Under the pieces are notes generated by a model. That model was not told the DNA's origin. It did no database searches and saw nothing but the letters and a program-made list of their open reading frames with translations. From Gammaproteobacteria bacterium (lineage in GTDB: Bacteria > Pseudomonadota > Gammaproteobacteria > Competibacterales > Competibacteraceae), in assembly GCA_024235035.1 (NCBI GenBank), contig JACKNE010000010.1, positions 124,001 through 188,000 on the forward strand: a stretch of DNA of 64,000 nt, read 5' to 3'. Shown one piece after another: positions 24,813-34,924 of the stretch (position 1 is the stretch's first letter; each line of letters begins with the position of its first letter). A program made the position numbers and the translations under genes.

Positions 24813-26378
24813 TTATTGATAACCACGGATCGCCTTGAACACCTGACTCAGCGACTCGGTGCGGCCATCGAACACCCGACCACCGGTCGCCTGCGCCAGC
24901 CGCTTCATGCTTTCATCATCGGCAGCGGCGAACAGCACTGGAAACACCCGGATGCGCTGCGCTGCCTCCGGCAGGTTCTGGCGCCATTGCAAAAACTCGG
25001 CTTCCGACAGCCCCTCATTACTCTCGCCGTCGCTCATTAGCACGATGGAGTAATAGCGGTTCGATTCCGTCGCTTGTGCTTGCCCGGCGATTTGGTAGGC
25101 GCGTTGTAAAGCCGAAAAAAGGGCGGTTCCCCCGCCGATTTGCAACTCCATAACCGCTTCGCGGATTGCGCGCATGTCCTTTCCTTCGGCGGCAGTATCG
25201 CTCACCTGGAAATTCTGAGCCGGTTGCACGTCGCTGCTAAAGGGCAGGAAGGTGATGCGCTCGCGGCCACGGAACCGGGCAAAGCGGCCGCTCAGACTCT
25301 GATCAGCGCCGGCCAAATTGAGCAAGGCAGTTTTCAGTTGCTCGATGCCCTCGCCCTTCATCGAACCGCTGACATCCAGCACGAACACGGCATGACCCGG
25401 TCGCCGTTGCTCGTCCAGGTAGGCGAACAGCAACTGGTCGATAACTTGCAAACTGTTGGGAAACGGCAACTCCACCAGCAGGCGATCCGGGAACCGTGCA
25501 TCCGGCCTCACCGTCGCAATCGCCGGACGTCGCCGCGTCTGCTCCATGATCCGGCGCTGAACATCAGGGGTGCGCAGGTAGTCCACCACTTTCTGATACG
25601 CCATGCGCTGGGCTGGATTCAGCAGCATCAGCGGATAGTCAGCGGTGACGATGCCCTCCTGGGGATAAATCAGCGCCAGTTTTTCCCGCAACTGCCTACC
25701 CGCGTTCAGCCCCAGCAGCACCGATTCGTAGTTGATCATGCCGTCGAGCCGATCCTGCTCTTGGACGTAGCGCTCAGCGAGCCAGCCGGAACTGCCTGCG
25801 GTCAGCGCCTGCCCGGTGAAGAACGACTTGAGCGCGGCAGTGTCGATCGTTGCCGGCTGCAATGCCTCGCCGCTGCCGGAAAAAGCGGACGCCAAGCCAA
25901 TCAGGGCGGTGAAGCCGGTATTGGATGAGGTCGGATCGGTCATCGCGTAGCGCAATTCGCCGCTGGCGGCCTTGGCGGCGATGTCACGCCAGGTCAGGTT
26001 GGGATTATCGATCCAGCCCCAAGCCCGCGCCCGGCTTTCCCGCACGCCCAGCACGACCGGCGACAACATGATTTTTTCCTGCGCCGCTACTCGCGAACCT
26101 GTCAGCATGCTGAGATATTTGCCGTGAGAGAACCAGGCCAGATCAACATTTTCGCCGCCGGCCAGCCGTTCCGCGCCATCCAGCGAACCGGCGTATTCCA
26201 GGTTCAGCCGAATACCGGTCTCTGATTCCAGATCGTGCAGCACCGTCGTCATGTCGCGCAGTTCAGAACCGGCTAACACTTTGAGCACCGTCTCCGGTTC
26301 ACGTCCGCAACCCGTCATCAGCGCCAGGCATAGCCCTATTCCCAGCCAACCAAAAATCGTTTTCCGCACCGTCGTCAT
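24813..26378 (-). CDS. Substrate-binding/VWA fusion lipoprotein
   Basis: The 521-aa product begins with a lipoprotein signal (LCLALMTGCG), so it is exported. The first part (about 35-310) is a type 2 periplasmic-binding fold similar to extracellular solute-binding proteins (DPTSSNTGFTALIGLASAF). The second (about 325-515) is a von Willebrand A domain with the metal site DVSGSMKG and later GGGTALFSAL and SDGESNEG. The protein may sense a ligand and relay it by metal-dependent protein contact. The ATG at 26378 has AAGGAAGGG directly before it. It lies between the telA-like and XpaC-like genes. Confidence 0.85.
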   Translation of the reverse strand: MTTVRKTIFGWLGIGLCLALMTGCGREPETVLKVLAGSELRDMTTVLHDLESETGIRLNLEYAGSLDGAERLAGGENVDLAWFSHGKYLSMLTGSRVAAQEKIMLSPVVLGVRESRARAWGWIDNPNLTWRDIAAKAASGELRYAMTDPTSSNTGFTALIGLASAFSGSGEALQPATIDTAALKSFFTGQALTAGSSGWLAERYVQEQDRLDGMINYESVLLGLNAGRQLREKLALIYPQEGIVTADYPLMLLNPAQRMAYQKVVDYLRTPDVQRRIMEQTRRRPAIATVRPDARFPDRLLVELPFPNSLQVIDQLLFAYLDEQRRPGHAVFVLDVSGSMKGEGIEQLKTALLNLAGADQSLSGRFARFRGRERITFLPFSSDVQPAQNFQVSDTAAEGKDMRAIREAVMELQIGGGTALFSALQRAYQIAGQAQATESNRYYSIVLMSDGESNEGLSEAEFLQWRQNLPEAAQRIRVFPVLFAAADDESMKRLAQATGGRVFDGRTESLSQVFKAIRGYQ

Positions 26379-26417
26379 ACCCTTCCTTCCTGTCAACAGC
26401 TTAAATCGTGGCGAGGT

Positions 26418-27626
26418 TTACAGCACCAGATCGTTCGTAGCAGCCGGAGTGGCCGCAATGATCGTATCCGCCTCCTGCGCCCGGGCCACGTACTCTCTGG
26501 CTTTCTCCACTTCGTTAGAGAGGGTATCCACCGTCAGGCGCATGTTATCCAACGCCTTGACCTTGTAGTCGGACATCAGCTCCATCGCTTGATAGATGTT
26601 GGCGAAGGCGGTTTTAAGCTGATTGGGGTTGACGGTTGCACTGGCGGCCTGCTGCTGAATCTGCGCCGACTGCTGCTTGAGCAGGGCGGAGGTGGATTCG
26701 ATCAGATTGCTGGTGGTGGCGTTCAGCGCGTTGATCTGGTCGAGCACCAGTTTCTGATTGGCCAGCGCCTGGGCGACGATCACTGCGGTGCGCAATGCGG
26801 AGACTGTGGTGGTGGTGGCCCGGTCCACGCCCTTGATCAACTCCAGATTGTTCTTGCGGATCATGTCTAGCGCCAGGTAGCCTTGAACGCTGACTGCCAG
26901 CTGGGTCAGTAAATCCTGCACTTTCTGGCGCAGATAGAACAACGCTTCCTCCTTGACGATCCGCGCTTTCTCCGCATTCTGCGCCTCGATCTCGTGAATG
27001 TGGTTCTCCAGTTCGCTATCGAGCTGCTTGCCGACGTACACATACTGCTCCAGCTTCTGCATCATCGCCCACAGGTTGGCCTTCTCCTGTTCAATAGCGG
27101 CGTTGTCCTTGCGCAGTTCATCCTGACCGTTGTACAGCGCTTGCAGGATAGCGTTGATGTGGCTTTGCGCGGACTGGTATTGCAGAAAGTAGTCGCGCAG
27201 CCGGTTGCCGAACGGAATGATACCGAACAGTTTTTTGGGCGCGAACAGATCGCCCTGCCGGCTGGGGTCGAGGTTTTCGACGGTCTTGCGCAGGTCAGTC
27301 AAAGTACGTGAAATCGGCGCACCATCGTCGAACAGGCCGCTGTTGAGCGCCTGAGTCGGGCGTTGCAACATCCGATTAGAGACATTGGCGGCGGCGCGAA
27401 TATCAGCGGCGCCCAGATTGTGGATGTTGGCGATCTTGTCTTTGAATTCGTCGCTGTGCGGGGGCAAAGTCAACATGGCGGATACGAATTCCCGTACCCG
27501 GGTATTCAGGCTGGCCACCGTTTCCGGGTCCAGCTTGACCATGTTGTGCGCCTGCTCGGGCGCGACCGAAGCGACAGGTGCTGGCGGGGTAAGCACTTCG
27601 GGTGGCGTCAGTTCAAGGGCAGACAT
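26418..27626 (-). CDS. TelA/KlaA toxic anion resistance family protein
   Basis: The 402-aa, almost entirely helical protein has the TelA pattern: the NLDPSRQGDLFAPKKLFGIIPFGNRLRDYFLQYQSAQ block (near 120-155), followed by long coiled-coil helices and TTTTVSALRTAVIVAQALANQKLVLDQI. TelA was found through tellurite resistance on IncP plasmids and also affects membrane stress and phage or colicin tolerance; its mechanism is unknown. It has GGAG 8 bp before the ATG. It is the second gene of the four-gene operon that runs from 28851 to 24176. Confidence 0.9.
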   Translation of the reverse strand: MSALELTPPEVLTPPAPVASVAPEQAHNMVKLDPETVASLNTRVREFVSAMLTLPPHSDEFKDKIANIHNLGAADIRAAANVSNRMLQRPTQALNSGLFDDGAPISRTLTDLRKTVENLDPSRQGDLFAPKKLFGIIPFGNRLRDYFLQYQSAQSHINAILQALYNGQDELRKDNAAIEQEKANLWAMMQKLEQYVYVGKQLDSELENHIHEIEAQNAEKARIVKEEALFYLRQKVQDLLTQLAVSVQGYLALDMIRKNNLELIKGVDRATTTTVSALRTAVIVAQALANQKLVLDQINALNATTSNLIESTSALLKQQSAQIQQQAASATVNPNQLKTAFANIYQAMELMSDYKVKALDNMRLTVDTLSNEVEKAREYVARAQEADTIIAATPAATNDLVL

Positions 27627-27708
27627 GAACGTACTCCGAAAAAGTAGATGGTGGAAACCGGATCAATCGGGAGGTGGGTTGTTGGTCGTGTCGGAACACG
27701 CAACCCGG

Positions 27709-28851
27709 TCAAGGGTTGCGGCGGTCACAATGTACAAACGAATCAGGCCGGTTGCGGTCCAGCGACGCCTCAATCGAGGTGATCATCACCTCGATGGCCT
27801 CATAGGTGGGCGGCTCGACCACGTTGACTAGCGTATCGGCGACCGGTGCCTGGTGCTGACTGACGAATTCGCGGAAATAGGCAATGTCGGTGTTGCGGAA
27901 GCCGTATTCGACCGCCAGCCGGCGCAGCGCCGGGTCGGTCTCCAGTGCCTCACCCAGCCGCTGGCCGACCTCGGTAAACGCGATCAGCACATGCTTGGTG
28001 TAAACGGTTGGCTCCGGGTACAGCAACACCATCTCGGGCCGCAACCGACCCTGCGCCGCCAGTTGTAGAAACTGCGATTCATAGATGATCACCAGCGGCG
28101 ATTTGCCCATGCCCATCACCTGATAGTCCTCGAATGGCGCTTCGGAAGAATATTCGGTGAAACCCTGACGCAGGAAGATGTCGCGAAAGGCCGGATAAAT
28201 GCGGCAAATCTGCTCGTCATTCTGTACGACTTCATCGCCGTTAGCCACAAAACTAAACAGTGCCAGATACATGGCGGCGGAATTGGATTTGCGGGGATCA
28301 GTAGAGGAAACCAGGATGCTCTTGCCGACCGGGTAAGCATCGCTGTGGTCCAGGTCACGCCAGCGCTTGTCGGCGTTCATCAGGTCGATCAGCTTTTTCA
28401 TATCGAGAAGATAATAAGCGCCGTTCTGTCGGGCTAGGTCGTTGTGTTCGAGAATTTCGGCGATCGGCTGCCAGGAGGCAATCACCATCGGGGTGAAAAA
28501 CGGCGTGTACACCGCCAGCGCTCGTCGCTCGCGGCGAATTTTTTCAGCTCCCGGTAAACCAGCGGGGAACGCGAAATCGTACTGCTCCAGCGTGGGCAGG
28601 CTGGCGATCTGTCGGGAACCGGCCTTTTCCACGGCTACGCTCAATCCCCGCTGGCGTAGCGCCTCAATCACCCTGGCGTCGTGGAAAAAATCCTCTTTTT
28701 CCGAACCGATCACGCCGCGCACCGTGACCTGCTGGCGTTCGAGCGCTTGTTGCTGGGTCAGTTGTTGCTGTTCCTGGGCTGAGAAGTAGATTCCTATCCC
28801 GATGCCGCCCAGCAGCAGGACGCCGAGCAGGGGGCCAAGCCAACGCTGCAT
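27709..28851 (-). CDS. Membrane-anchored substrate-binding-like protein
   Basis: The 380-aa product starts with a single membrane anchor or signal (about residues 5-24). The rest has a periplasmic-binding-like fold: a GVIGSEKEDFF start, VGKSILVSSTDPRKSNSAAMYLAL and LVIIYESQFLQLAAQGRL. It resembles the binding half of the VWA fusion encoded two genes downstream, suggesting duplication within the operon. No permease gene is nearby, so it is probably a sensor rather than a transporter part. It leads the TelA operon. Confidence 0.75.
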   Translation of the reverse strand: MQRWLGPLLGVLLLGGIGIGIYFSAQEQQQLTQQQALERQQVTVRGVIGSEKEDFFHDARVIEALRQRGLSVAVEKAGSRQIASLPTLEQYDFAFPAGLPGAEKIRRERRALAVYTPFFTPMVIASWQPIAEILEHNDLARQNGAYYLLDMKKLIDLMNADKRWRDLDHSDAYPVGKSILVSSTDPRKSNSAAMYLALFSFVANGDEVVQNDEQICRIYPAFRDIFLRQGFTEYSSEAPFEDYQVMGMGKSPLVIIYESQFLQLAAQGRLRPEMVLLYPEPTVYTKHVLIAFTEVGQRLGEALETDPALRRLAVEYGFRNTDIAYFREFVSQHQAPVADTLVNVVEPPTYEAIEVMITSIEASLDRNRPDSFVHCDRRNP

Positions 28852-29054
28852 CTGTTACCTACCTTGTTCATAGCGATTTCCAAGTCGATGATCCCGGATC
28901 GACGATCGGATTTTACATCAACGCGCTAAGCATAGCCTCACTGTGACCCGGCCCCAACCCGCTAATTTAAAAGCCTACCCCACTTGAGTGACAATGCCAT
29001 GATGGAGCGCGCCAACGCCCACCTCAGAAGCTGTACAAAAGCTAACTGATTGAT

Positions 29055-29110
29055 TGTGGGAGCCGGCTTGCTGGCGATAGCGTCTAAAATCGCCCACAAG
29101 CGGGTTAAAA
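29055..29110. repeat. REP-like palindromic element
   Basis: The sequence TGTGGGAGCCGGCTTGCTGG and what follows resemble the REP elements common in intergenic regions of Pseudomonas-like genomes, with an imperfect GCCGGC / GCTGGC stem. It lies in the 300-bp gap between the TelA operon and ubiB (28852-29151), which otherwise holds the operon promoter and no gene. Confidence 0.45.
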
Positions 29111-29151
29111 CTAAATAAGTATTTGATTTAATTGATGATTTTGACGTCTTC

Positions 29152-30837
29152 TCACTCGCTAGGCCAGGCAGCGATCAGCAGACCAACCCCGATCCCGCCC
29201 AACAACCAACTGAGCAGCGGTGCGTGCCACAATTCAACGCCGTTTCGGGCATCGAATCCAAGAATTACGGCGGCGCTGACGATTAGGGCCGCTCCGACCG
29301 CTGCGTGAAAATTGCGCCGGCTAGCCCGATAGGCATCCTGTCGCAACTGGTCCAGTTCCTGTTTGCGCAAGCGGACCGCCAAATCCCCAGCGCTCGCCTG
29401 CTTGAGCAGGCCATAGACCAGATTGGGTAAATCGGGCGTCTGATCGGCCCAGCGCGGGATGTAATACTTGATGCGCCTGAGCACCGAACGTGGCCCTATT
29501 CGGTCATGCATCCACTTTTCCAGGAACGGCTTGGCCGTCTTCCACAAATCCAACTCTGGATCGAGTTGTCGGCCTAATCCCTCAATGTTCAGCAAGGTCT
29601 TCTGTAACAACACCAATTGCGGCTGTACCTCCATGTTGAAGCGACGGGCGGTCTGGAATAACGCCAACAAGAATCCGCCGAAAGAAATGTCCTTGAGCGG
29701 CCGGTCGAAGATCGGTTCCGACACGGTGCGAATCGCCGATTCGAACTCGTCCACTCGAGTTTCCGGGGGCACCCAGCCGGATTCGATGTGCAATTCCGCG
29801 ACCCGCCGGTAGTCGCGTTGGAAGAACGCGAGGAAATTCTCAGCTAGATAGTGTTGGTCAGTGGGGCTGAGAGTGCCAATGATGCCAAAATCCACGGCGA
29901 TATAGCGAGGGTCGTCAGGGTCTTCGGCGTTGACAAAGATGTTGCCGGGATGCATATCGGCGTGGAAGAAGCTGTCGCGGAATACTTGAGTGAAAAAGAC
30001 CACCACACCCCGTTCCGACAGTTTCTTCATATCCACCCCGCATCGCCGTAACTCAGCGATATTGCCGACCGGGATACCGTGAATGCGCTCCATGACCAGT
30101 ACGTTGCGGCGGGTTTCTGGCCAGAATACCTCGGGAATGTATAGGATGGGCGAGTCCTTGAAGTTATGTCGCAGTTGGCTGGCATTGGCCGCTTCGCGCA
30201 CCAAGTCCAATTCGTCGAAGATAGTTTTCTCATACTCGGTGACCACCTCCAGTGGTCGCAAGCGACGGCCTTCTCGCCAATAGCGTTGGGCGAGGCGAGC
30301 GATGATGTAGAGCAACTCGACATCACGGCGGATGATTTTCTCGATGCCGGGCCGCAGCACTTTGATGACTACCTCACGGCCGTTCAATAGTCGAGCGACA
30401 TGCACCTGAGCGACTGAAGCCGATGCCAGCGGCTGCAGATCAAATTCGGTAAACATCGCTTCCAAGGGTTGCCGGTAAGCTTTTTCGACAATGGCGCGCG
30501 CTTGGTCGCCTGCAAATGGCGGCACTCGGTCTTGCAATTTGGTGAGTTCCAGGGCGATGTCGTCGGGCAGTAGATCGCGGCGGGTGGACAGCATTTGTCC
30601 GAACTTGACAAAGATCGGTCCTAAGTCTTCCAGCGCCAACCGGATACGTTCACCGCGCGTCAGATTCAATTCTTCACGCGACACCCAGTTCCAGGGCAGC
30701 AGATGCCGGAGGAAGGCGATAGGTCGGAATAAATGGGTGGCCAGGACAATATCGTCCAGACCGTGGCGCACCAAAATCCGGTTGATATGCAGCAACCGCA
30801 GCAATTGGGCAGGACCGGGAATACCTCCGGCACGCAT
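29152..30837 (-). CDS. ubiB: Ubiquinone biosynthesis kinase-like protein UbiB
   Basis: The 561-aa protein is the UbiB/ADCK atypical kinase. It shows the KxGQ motif (LGPIFVKFGQMLSTR), the alanine/serine-rich loop PLASASVAQVH in place of a glycine loop, the catalytic HADMHPGNIF and the metal DFGIIG. Two C-terminal membrane helices are visible (about 505-555). It supports ubiquinone synthesis at the inner membrane, probably by ATP-driven lipid handling. It follows ubiJ by 15 bp, the standard ubiE-ubiJ-ubiB order of gammaproteobacteria. Confidence 0.96.
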   Translation of the reverse strand: MRAGGIPGPAQLLRLLHINRILVRHGLDDIVLATHLFRPIAFLRHLLPWNWVSREELNLTRGERIRLALEDLGPIFVKFGQMLSTRRDLLPDDIALELTKLQDRVPPFAGDQARAIVEKAYRQPLEAMFTEFDLQPLASASVAQVHVARLLNGREVVIKVLRPGIEKIIRRDVELLYIIARLAQRYWREGRRLRPLEVVTEYEKTIFDELDLVREAANASQLRHNFKDSPILYIPEVFWPETRRNVLVMERIHGIPVGNIAELRRCGVDMKKLSERGVVVFFTQVFRDSFFHADMHPGNIFVNAEDPDDPRYIAVDFGIIGTLSPTDQHYLAENFLAFFQRDYRRVAELHIESGWVPPETRVDEFESAIRTVSEPIFDRPLKDISFGGFLLALFQTARRFNMEVQPQLVLLQKTLLNIEGLGRQLDPELDLWKTAKPFLEKWMHDRIGPRSVLRRIKYYIPRWADQTPDLPNLVYGLLKQASAGDLAVRLRKQELDQLRQDAYRASRRNFHAAVGAALIVSAAVILGFDARNGVELWHAPLLSWLLGGIGVGLLIAAWPSE

Positions 30838-30852
30838 GGGCAGGAACAGAAG

Positions 30853-31467
30853 TCAGGTCAGGTCGCCGCCGGCCAGTTGCCGGCGCAGGCGGGCCATGCG
30901 CGCTTCAAGCCGGTCTGCATCCTCGCGCAAGAGGTCCACAGCGCCCAGGAAAGATTCGACGGCGGAGCGTGGCGGCAGGGCGCGCAATTCTTGTTGCAGA
31001 TATTCGCTACCATCGCGCAGGAGGGTTGCAGAAGTTTGCTGGCTCCAGCGGCGAAGTCCGTGCCAGAGTGTGCCGAATCGGTGAGCGAGCATATCGCCGA
31101 CCACGGTCGAAAGTTGTTCTTCCCAATCGATGTCCAGCCGGGCCAGCAGGGTCTGAAATTGCCGGCCGACGATGCTGTCTCCGTCCACGGTGATTTGGCC
31201 GCCTACCGATTGACCACGCCATTGTCGAATCAACGCTGGCAGTGCGCCGCGAATGCGCACAGTGGACTCGCCTTCGTAACGGTTGTTGACTTGGATACCC
31301 TTGGATCCGGGAAACAGATACAGGGTCAGGTCCAGTCCCTCCGGCTCGATGGCGATCACCGCGCCTTCCAATTCGGCCAAGCGCGGCAAGACTTCGGGAT
31401 CGAGGCGCAAGTAACGGTTAAGCGCGTTCTCCAGACCAGCTATGATGAATAGAGGGGTCATCGTCAA
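30853..31467 (-). CDS. ubiJ: Ubiquinone biosynthesis accessory factor UbiJ
   Basis: The 204-aa protein has an N-terminal SCP2-type lipid-binding domain (about 1-110) and a C-terminal helical region ending [20 protein letters not shown], as in UbiJ. UbiJ organises the soluble ubiquinone-synthesis enzymes around the lipid intermediates. It overlaps the end of ubiE by 4 bp and precedes ubiB, which confirms the call. Confidence 0.93.
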   Translation of the reverse strand: MTMTPLFIIAGLENALNRYLRLDPEVLPRLAELEGAVIAIEPEGLDLTLYLFPGSKGIQVNNRYEGESTVRIRGALPALIRQWRGQSVGGQITVDGDSIVGRQFQTLLARLDIDWEEQLSTVVGDMLAHRFGTLWHGLRRWSQQTSATLLRDGSEYLQQELRALPPRSAVESFLGAVDLLREDADRLEARMARLRRQLAGGDLT

Positions 31468-32213
31468 AACTTGTAACCACGGTGTACCGCAACGATGCCA
31501 CCACTCAGATTGAAGTACTGGCAGCGTTCGAAGCCAGCTTCTTCCATCATGCGTAATAGCGTGTCTTGATCGGGGTGCATACGAATCGACTCGGCTAGGT
31601 AACGGTAGCTGGCGGCATCACTGGTGACCAGTTTGCCGAGGATCGGCAATACCGCGAACGAATATAGGTCATAGGCCGGTTTCAGGCCAGGCGCAACTGG
31701 ATGAGAAAATTCCAGGATGATCGCCCGTCCGCCTGGTTTTAGCGTTCGGTACATCGCCTCCAGCGCTCGCTCCTGACAGGTGACGTTGCGTAACCCGAAG
31801 CCGATCGTCAGGCAGTCGAAGGTATTGTCGGGAAACGGTAGCTGCTCGGCGTCAGCTTGCACATAGGCGATATTGCCCACGGCGCCTTCGTCGACTAACC
31901 GCTTGCGTCCTTCGCATAACATGCTGGCATTGATATCCGATAGGATGACTAGTCCTTTGGGTCCAACCAGTGGCAGTAGTCGGTTGCTCAAATCGCCGGT
32001 GCCACCAGCCAAATCCAGCACTTGGTCACCAGGACGGATGCCACAAAGGCGCACGGCGAAATGTTTCCACAATCGGTGGATACCCAATGACATCAGGTCA
32101 TTCATCAGATCATAGCGGCTAGCGACTGAATGGAAGACGCCGGCGACCTTATGTGCCTTTTCGCGGGTATCTATCGTCTGGTAGCCAAAATGAGTCGTTT
32201 CAAATTTTTCCAT
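31464..32213 (-). CDS. ubiE: UbiE C-methyltransferase
   Basis: The 249-aa SAM-dependent methyltransferase has the UbiE signatures: [21 protein letters not shown] at the N terminus, [12 protein letters not shown] (SAM), [29 protein letters not shown] and the end [17 protein letters not shown]. It performs the C-methylation step in ubiquinone and menaquinone synthesis. The ATG is in the usual place, and it overlaps ubiJ. Confidence 0.97.
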   Translation of the reverse strand: MEKFETTHFGYQTIDTREKAHKVAGVFHSVASRYDLMNDLMSLGIHRLWKHFAVRLCGIRPGDQVLDLAGGTGDLSNRLLPLVGPKGLVILSDINASMLCEGRKRLVDEGAVGNIAYVQADAEQLPFPDNTFDCLTIGFGLRNVTCQERALEAMYRTLKPGGRAIILEFSHPVAPGLKPAYDLYSFAVLPILGKLVTSDAASYRYLAESIRMHPDQDTLLRMMEEAGFERCQYFNLSGGIVAVHRGYKF

Positions 32214-32247
32214 GGTTTTCAGGATATCTTTACCCTTTCATTCCTGA

Positions 32248-32604
32248 TCAGGCTTGGCGTTTATAGCCCATCTCAGTCAGCCGACGCAGATAGTCCTGCC
32301 AGTGATTCTCCTGATTCAGGCCAAGATCGTAAAGGATGTTCCAGGAATATAGACCAGTCGCATGATGATCGTCGAACACCAACTTGACGGCATAATGCCC
32401 TACCGGTTCGATAGCAGTGATATTCACCTGCTCCTTGCCCGTCACCAGTGTCTCGGTCCCGGGGCCGTGACCACGCACCTCGGCGGAAGGAGAAAATACG
32501 CGCAGATATTCACAGGGCAACCGGAAACGAGCGCCATCTTCAAAGGCGACCTCCAGGATACGGGAGTTCTGGTGCAACTTGATTTCAGTTGGATGGATGC
32601 TCAC
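32248..32604 (-). CDS. DUF971 (gamma-BBH N-terminal-like) protein
   Basis: The 118-aa product is the small family related to the N-terminal domain of gamma-butyrobetaine hydroxylase. It has FRLPCEYLRVFSPSAEVRGHG and AIEPVGHYAVKLVFDDHHATGLYSW, the typical landmarks. The family is often linked to iron-sulphur protein maturation. Its position between hslU and ubiE is frequent in proteobacteria. The start ATG lies 34 bp upstream of ubiE's start region in the same transcript direction. Confidence 0.88.
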   Translation of the reverse strand: MSIHPTEIKLHQNSRILEVAFEDGARFRLPCEYLRVFSPSAEVRGHGPGTETLVTGKEQVNITAIEPVGHYAVKLVFDDHHATGLYSWNILYDLGLNQENHWQDYLRRLTEMGYKRQA

Positions 32605-32684
32605 GAGCAGGCCTCAGAGTAATCAAAGTTCCCATTTACCTTGGCTGGAAAAAGGGCTTGAATAGGAGAGTCTTTCGTCGAAAG

Positions 32685-32744
32685 GATAATTCTTACCCTC
32701 CTAACCCTTCTCTCGCAAGTGGGTGAGGGAAGCAGGGAATTATC
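32685..32744. repeat. Interspersed palindromic repeat overlapping hslU stop
   Basis: GATAATTC (32685-32692) and GAATTATC (32737-32744) are perfect inverted ends. The interior CCCTCCTAACCC.. to ..GGGTGAGGG resembles the CCCTCTCCC/GGGAGAGGG intergenic repeats abundant in many gammaproteobacterial genomes. It overlaps the hslU stop by two bases and may act as a terminator or mRNA-stabilising hairpin. Confidence 0.5.
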
Positions 32745-34077
32745 ACAGAATATAACGAGTCAGATCTTCGTCCTTGATCAGTTCGCCCAAATGGGCGTCC
32801 ACGTAGGCGTTGTCAACGGCTAAGCTCTCCCCGGAATGATCAGGCGCCTCGAAGGAAATGACCTCGAGCAACCGCTCCATGACCGTATGCAAGCGGCGGG
32901 CGCCGATATTCTCAGTGTGCTCATTGACTTGATAGGCTACTTCGGCGATACGTCGCACGCCATCCGTCGTGAATGCCAGATTGACCTTTTCGGTTTCCAG
33001 CAAGGCTATGTATTGCTCGGTCAACGAGGCATCCGGTTCCGTCAGGATCCGCACGAAATCCTCGGTACTCAGGGCATTCAGTTCGACTCGGATCGGCAGT
33101 CGACCCTGCAATTCGGGAATCAGATCCGAGGGCTTGGATAAATGAAATGCCCCAGAGGCAATGAATAGAATATGGTCGGTGCGTACCATGCCGTACTTGG
33201 TGGATACGGTGCAGCCTTCCACCAAGGGCAGCAGATCACGCTGTACCCCTTCGCGAGACACGTCCGGGCCACCATACTCACCGCGTTTAGCGACTTTATC
33301 GAGTTCATCGATGAACACGATGCCATTCTGCTCAACGGCCTCCAGCGCCCACAGTTTGAGTTCTTCCTCATTGATCAGCTTAGCGGCTTCTTCTTCCTGC
33401 AGCAGTTTGAGGGCATCCTTGACCTTGAGCTTGCGCGTGCGCGTGCGGCTATTGCTGAGGTTCTGGAACAGACTCTGCAATTGACTGGTCATCTCTTCCA
33501 TACCGGGTGGGGCCATGATCTCCACACCGACCGGTCGCACCGAAATCTCAATCTCGATTTCTCGGTCATCTAAATCGCCTTTCAGCAGGCGTTCGCGCAT
33601 CTTTTGCCGGGTACTGGAATGATCATGTGGTACTGGTTCATTGGCGAAACCGACACTGCGCGGACGCGGTAGCAATGTGTCTAGCACTCGTTCGTAGGCA
33701 GCTTCTTCAGCGCGAGGCTGCACTTTGTGCATTTCTTCTTCTCGCACCATCTTCACCGCTCCGTCCATCAGATCACGGATGATGGACTCTACATCACGAC
33801 CGACATAGCCTACCTCGGTGAATTTGGTAGCTTCGATCTTGATAAATGGCGCGTTAGCCAACTTAGCCAGCCGCCGGGCAATTTCAGTCTTGCCGACACC
33901 CGTCGGGCCGATCATCAGGATGTTCTTGGGAGTGATTTCATTACGCAGATCCGGATTTACCCGCATCCGTCGCCAGCGATTGCGCAGAGCGATCGCTACA
34001 GCACGTTTGGCGGCGTCCTGGCCAATGATATGTTTATCCAGCTCTTGGGCAATTTCTCGGGGAGTCATCTCTGACAT
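32743..34077 (-). CDS. hslU: ATP-dependent protease ATPase subunit HslU
   Basis: From the ATG at 34077 the product is 444 aa. It begins [20 protein letters not shown] as in E. coli HslU and shows Walker [10 protein letters not shown], Walker [10 protein letters not shown], the pore GYVGRD and the C-terminal [19 protein letters not shown] that docks into HslV. It unfolds substrates for HslV. A longer frame from 34101 is less like the family. It lies 66 bp after hslV. Confidence 0.97.
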   Translation of the reverse strand: MSEMTPREIAQELDKHIIGQDAAKRAVAIALRNRWRRMRVNPDLRNEITPKNILMIGPTGVGKTEIARRLAKLANAPFIKIEATKFTEVGYVGRDVESIIRDLMDGAVKMVREEEMHKVQPRAEEAAYERVLDTLLPRPRSVGFANEPVPHDHSSTRQKMRERLLKGDLDDREIEIEISVRPVGVEIMAPPGMEEMTSQLQSLFQNLSNSRTRTRKLKVKDALKLLQEEEAAKLINEEELKLWALEAVEQNGIVFIDELDKVAKRGEYGGPDVSREGVQRDLLPLVEGCTVSTKYGMVRTDHILFIASGAFHLSKPSDLIPELQGRLPIRVELNALSTEDFVRILTEPDASLTEQYIALLETEKVNLAFTTDGVRRIAEVAYQVNEHTENIGARRLHTVMERLLEVISFEAPDHSGESLAVDNAYVDAHLGELIKDEDLTRYIL

Positions 34078-34143
34078 GGCGAGGCTACCATCCACGGGCA
34101 AAGCAGAAATAGGGTGACAAGCACACCGGCAGCAGACACCGGT

Positions 34144-34689
34144 TCATGCACTCGCCAGTTCTTCGAACGTTAGATTTTCGTTGGTGTAGATGCAGATGCT
34201 GGCGGCGATTTTTAACGCCTGCTCGACGATGGTCCGCGCATCGAGTGGGGTGTTTTCCAGCATCGCTTGAGCGGCCGCCTGGGCATAGCCGCCGCCGGAG
34301 CCAATCGCCGCCAGGCTGTATTCTGGCTCAATCACGTCGCCATTGCCGGAAATGATCAAGGTCGTCTGGAGATCGGCGACGATCAGCAACGCCTCCAAGC
34401 GTCGCAGCATGCGGTCCGTGCGCCAGTCCTTGGCCAGCTCCACGGCTGCACGGGTCAAATGACCGTTGTGTTTTTCCAATTTGCCTTCGAATCGTTCAAA
34501 TAGCGTGAAAGCGTCGGCGGTACCACCTGCGAAGCCGGCAATGATTTTATTCTGGTATAACCGCCGTACCTTACGGGCGTTGCTCTTCATTACGGTATTG
34601 CCCAAGGTGACTTGTCCGTCACCGCCGATCACCACCCGGCCGTCACGGCGGACGGCCAGCACTGTGGTGCCGTGTAATGCCGATTCCAT
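34144..34689 (-). CDS. hslV: ATP-dependent protease subunit HslV
   Basis: The 181-aa proteasome-like peptidase begins [17 protein letters not shown], so cleavage before the TT exposes the catalytic threonine. [32 protein letters not shown] and [19 protein letters not shown] follow, as expected. It forms a two-ring peptidase with HslU. The longer frame to 34725 is rejected because the family starts near this ATG. Confidence 0.96.
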   Translation of the reverse strand: MESALHGTTVLAVRRDGRVVIGGDGQVTLGNTVMKSNARKVRRLYQNKIIAGFAGGTADAFTLFERFEGKLEKHNGHLTRAAVELAKDWRTDRMLRRLEALLIVADLQTTLIISGNGDVIEPEYSLAAIGSGGGYAQAAAQAMLENTPLDARTIVEQALKIAASICIYTNENLTFEELASA

Positions 34690-34777
34690 ATTTCTGCCTC
34701 GCTGGTTGAGCGGGATTGTACACAATCTACCATCGTTGTAATGGGGCCGGTTGCGGAATCATCAAGTGTGTCGCTCG

Positions 34778-34816
34778 AAAAAAAACCCCGGTTACAAGGG
34801 GGAATGGAACCGGGGT
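34778..34816 (-). terminator. Rho-independent terminator on the minus strand
   Basis: On the minus strand, ACCCCGGTT and AACCGGGGT form a 9-bp stem followed by eight T residues. It is upstream of hslV and must therefore end a minus-strand transcript coming from the 34820-35150 region, where only a 38-codon frame is visible. Confidence 0.8.
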
Positions 34817-34924
34817 GAATAAGGTATCCAGTTATGTCAACCGGATATGGCCCGCTCAGGGAGGGAAGCGGACAGGCGTAAGGGCTTACGCTTACCCTCT
34901 AGGATAAGGGTTATCCAAAAAAGT

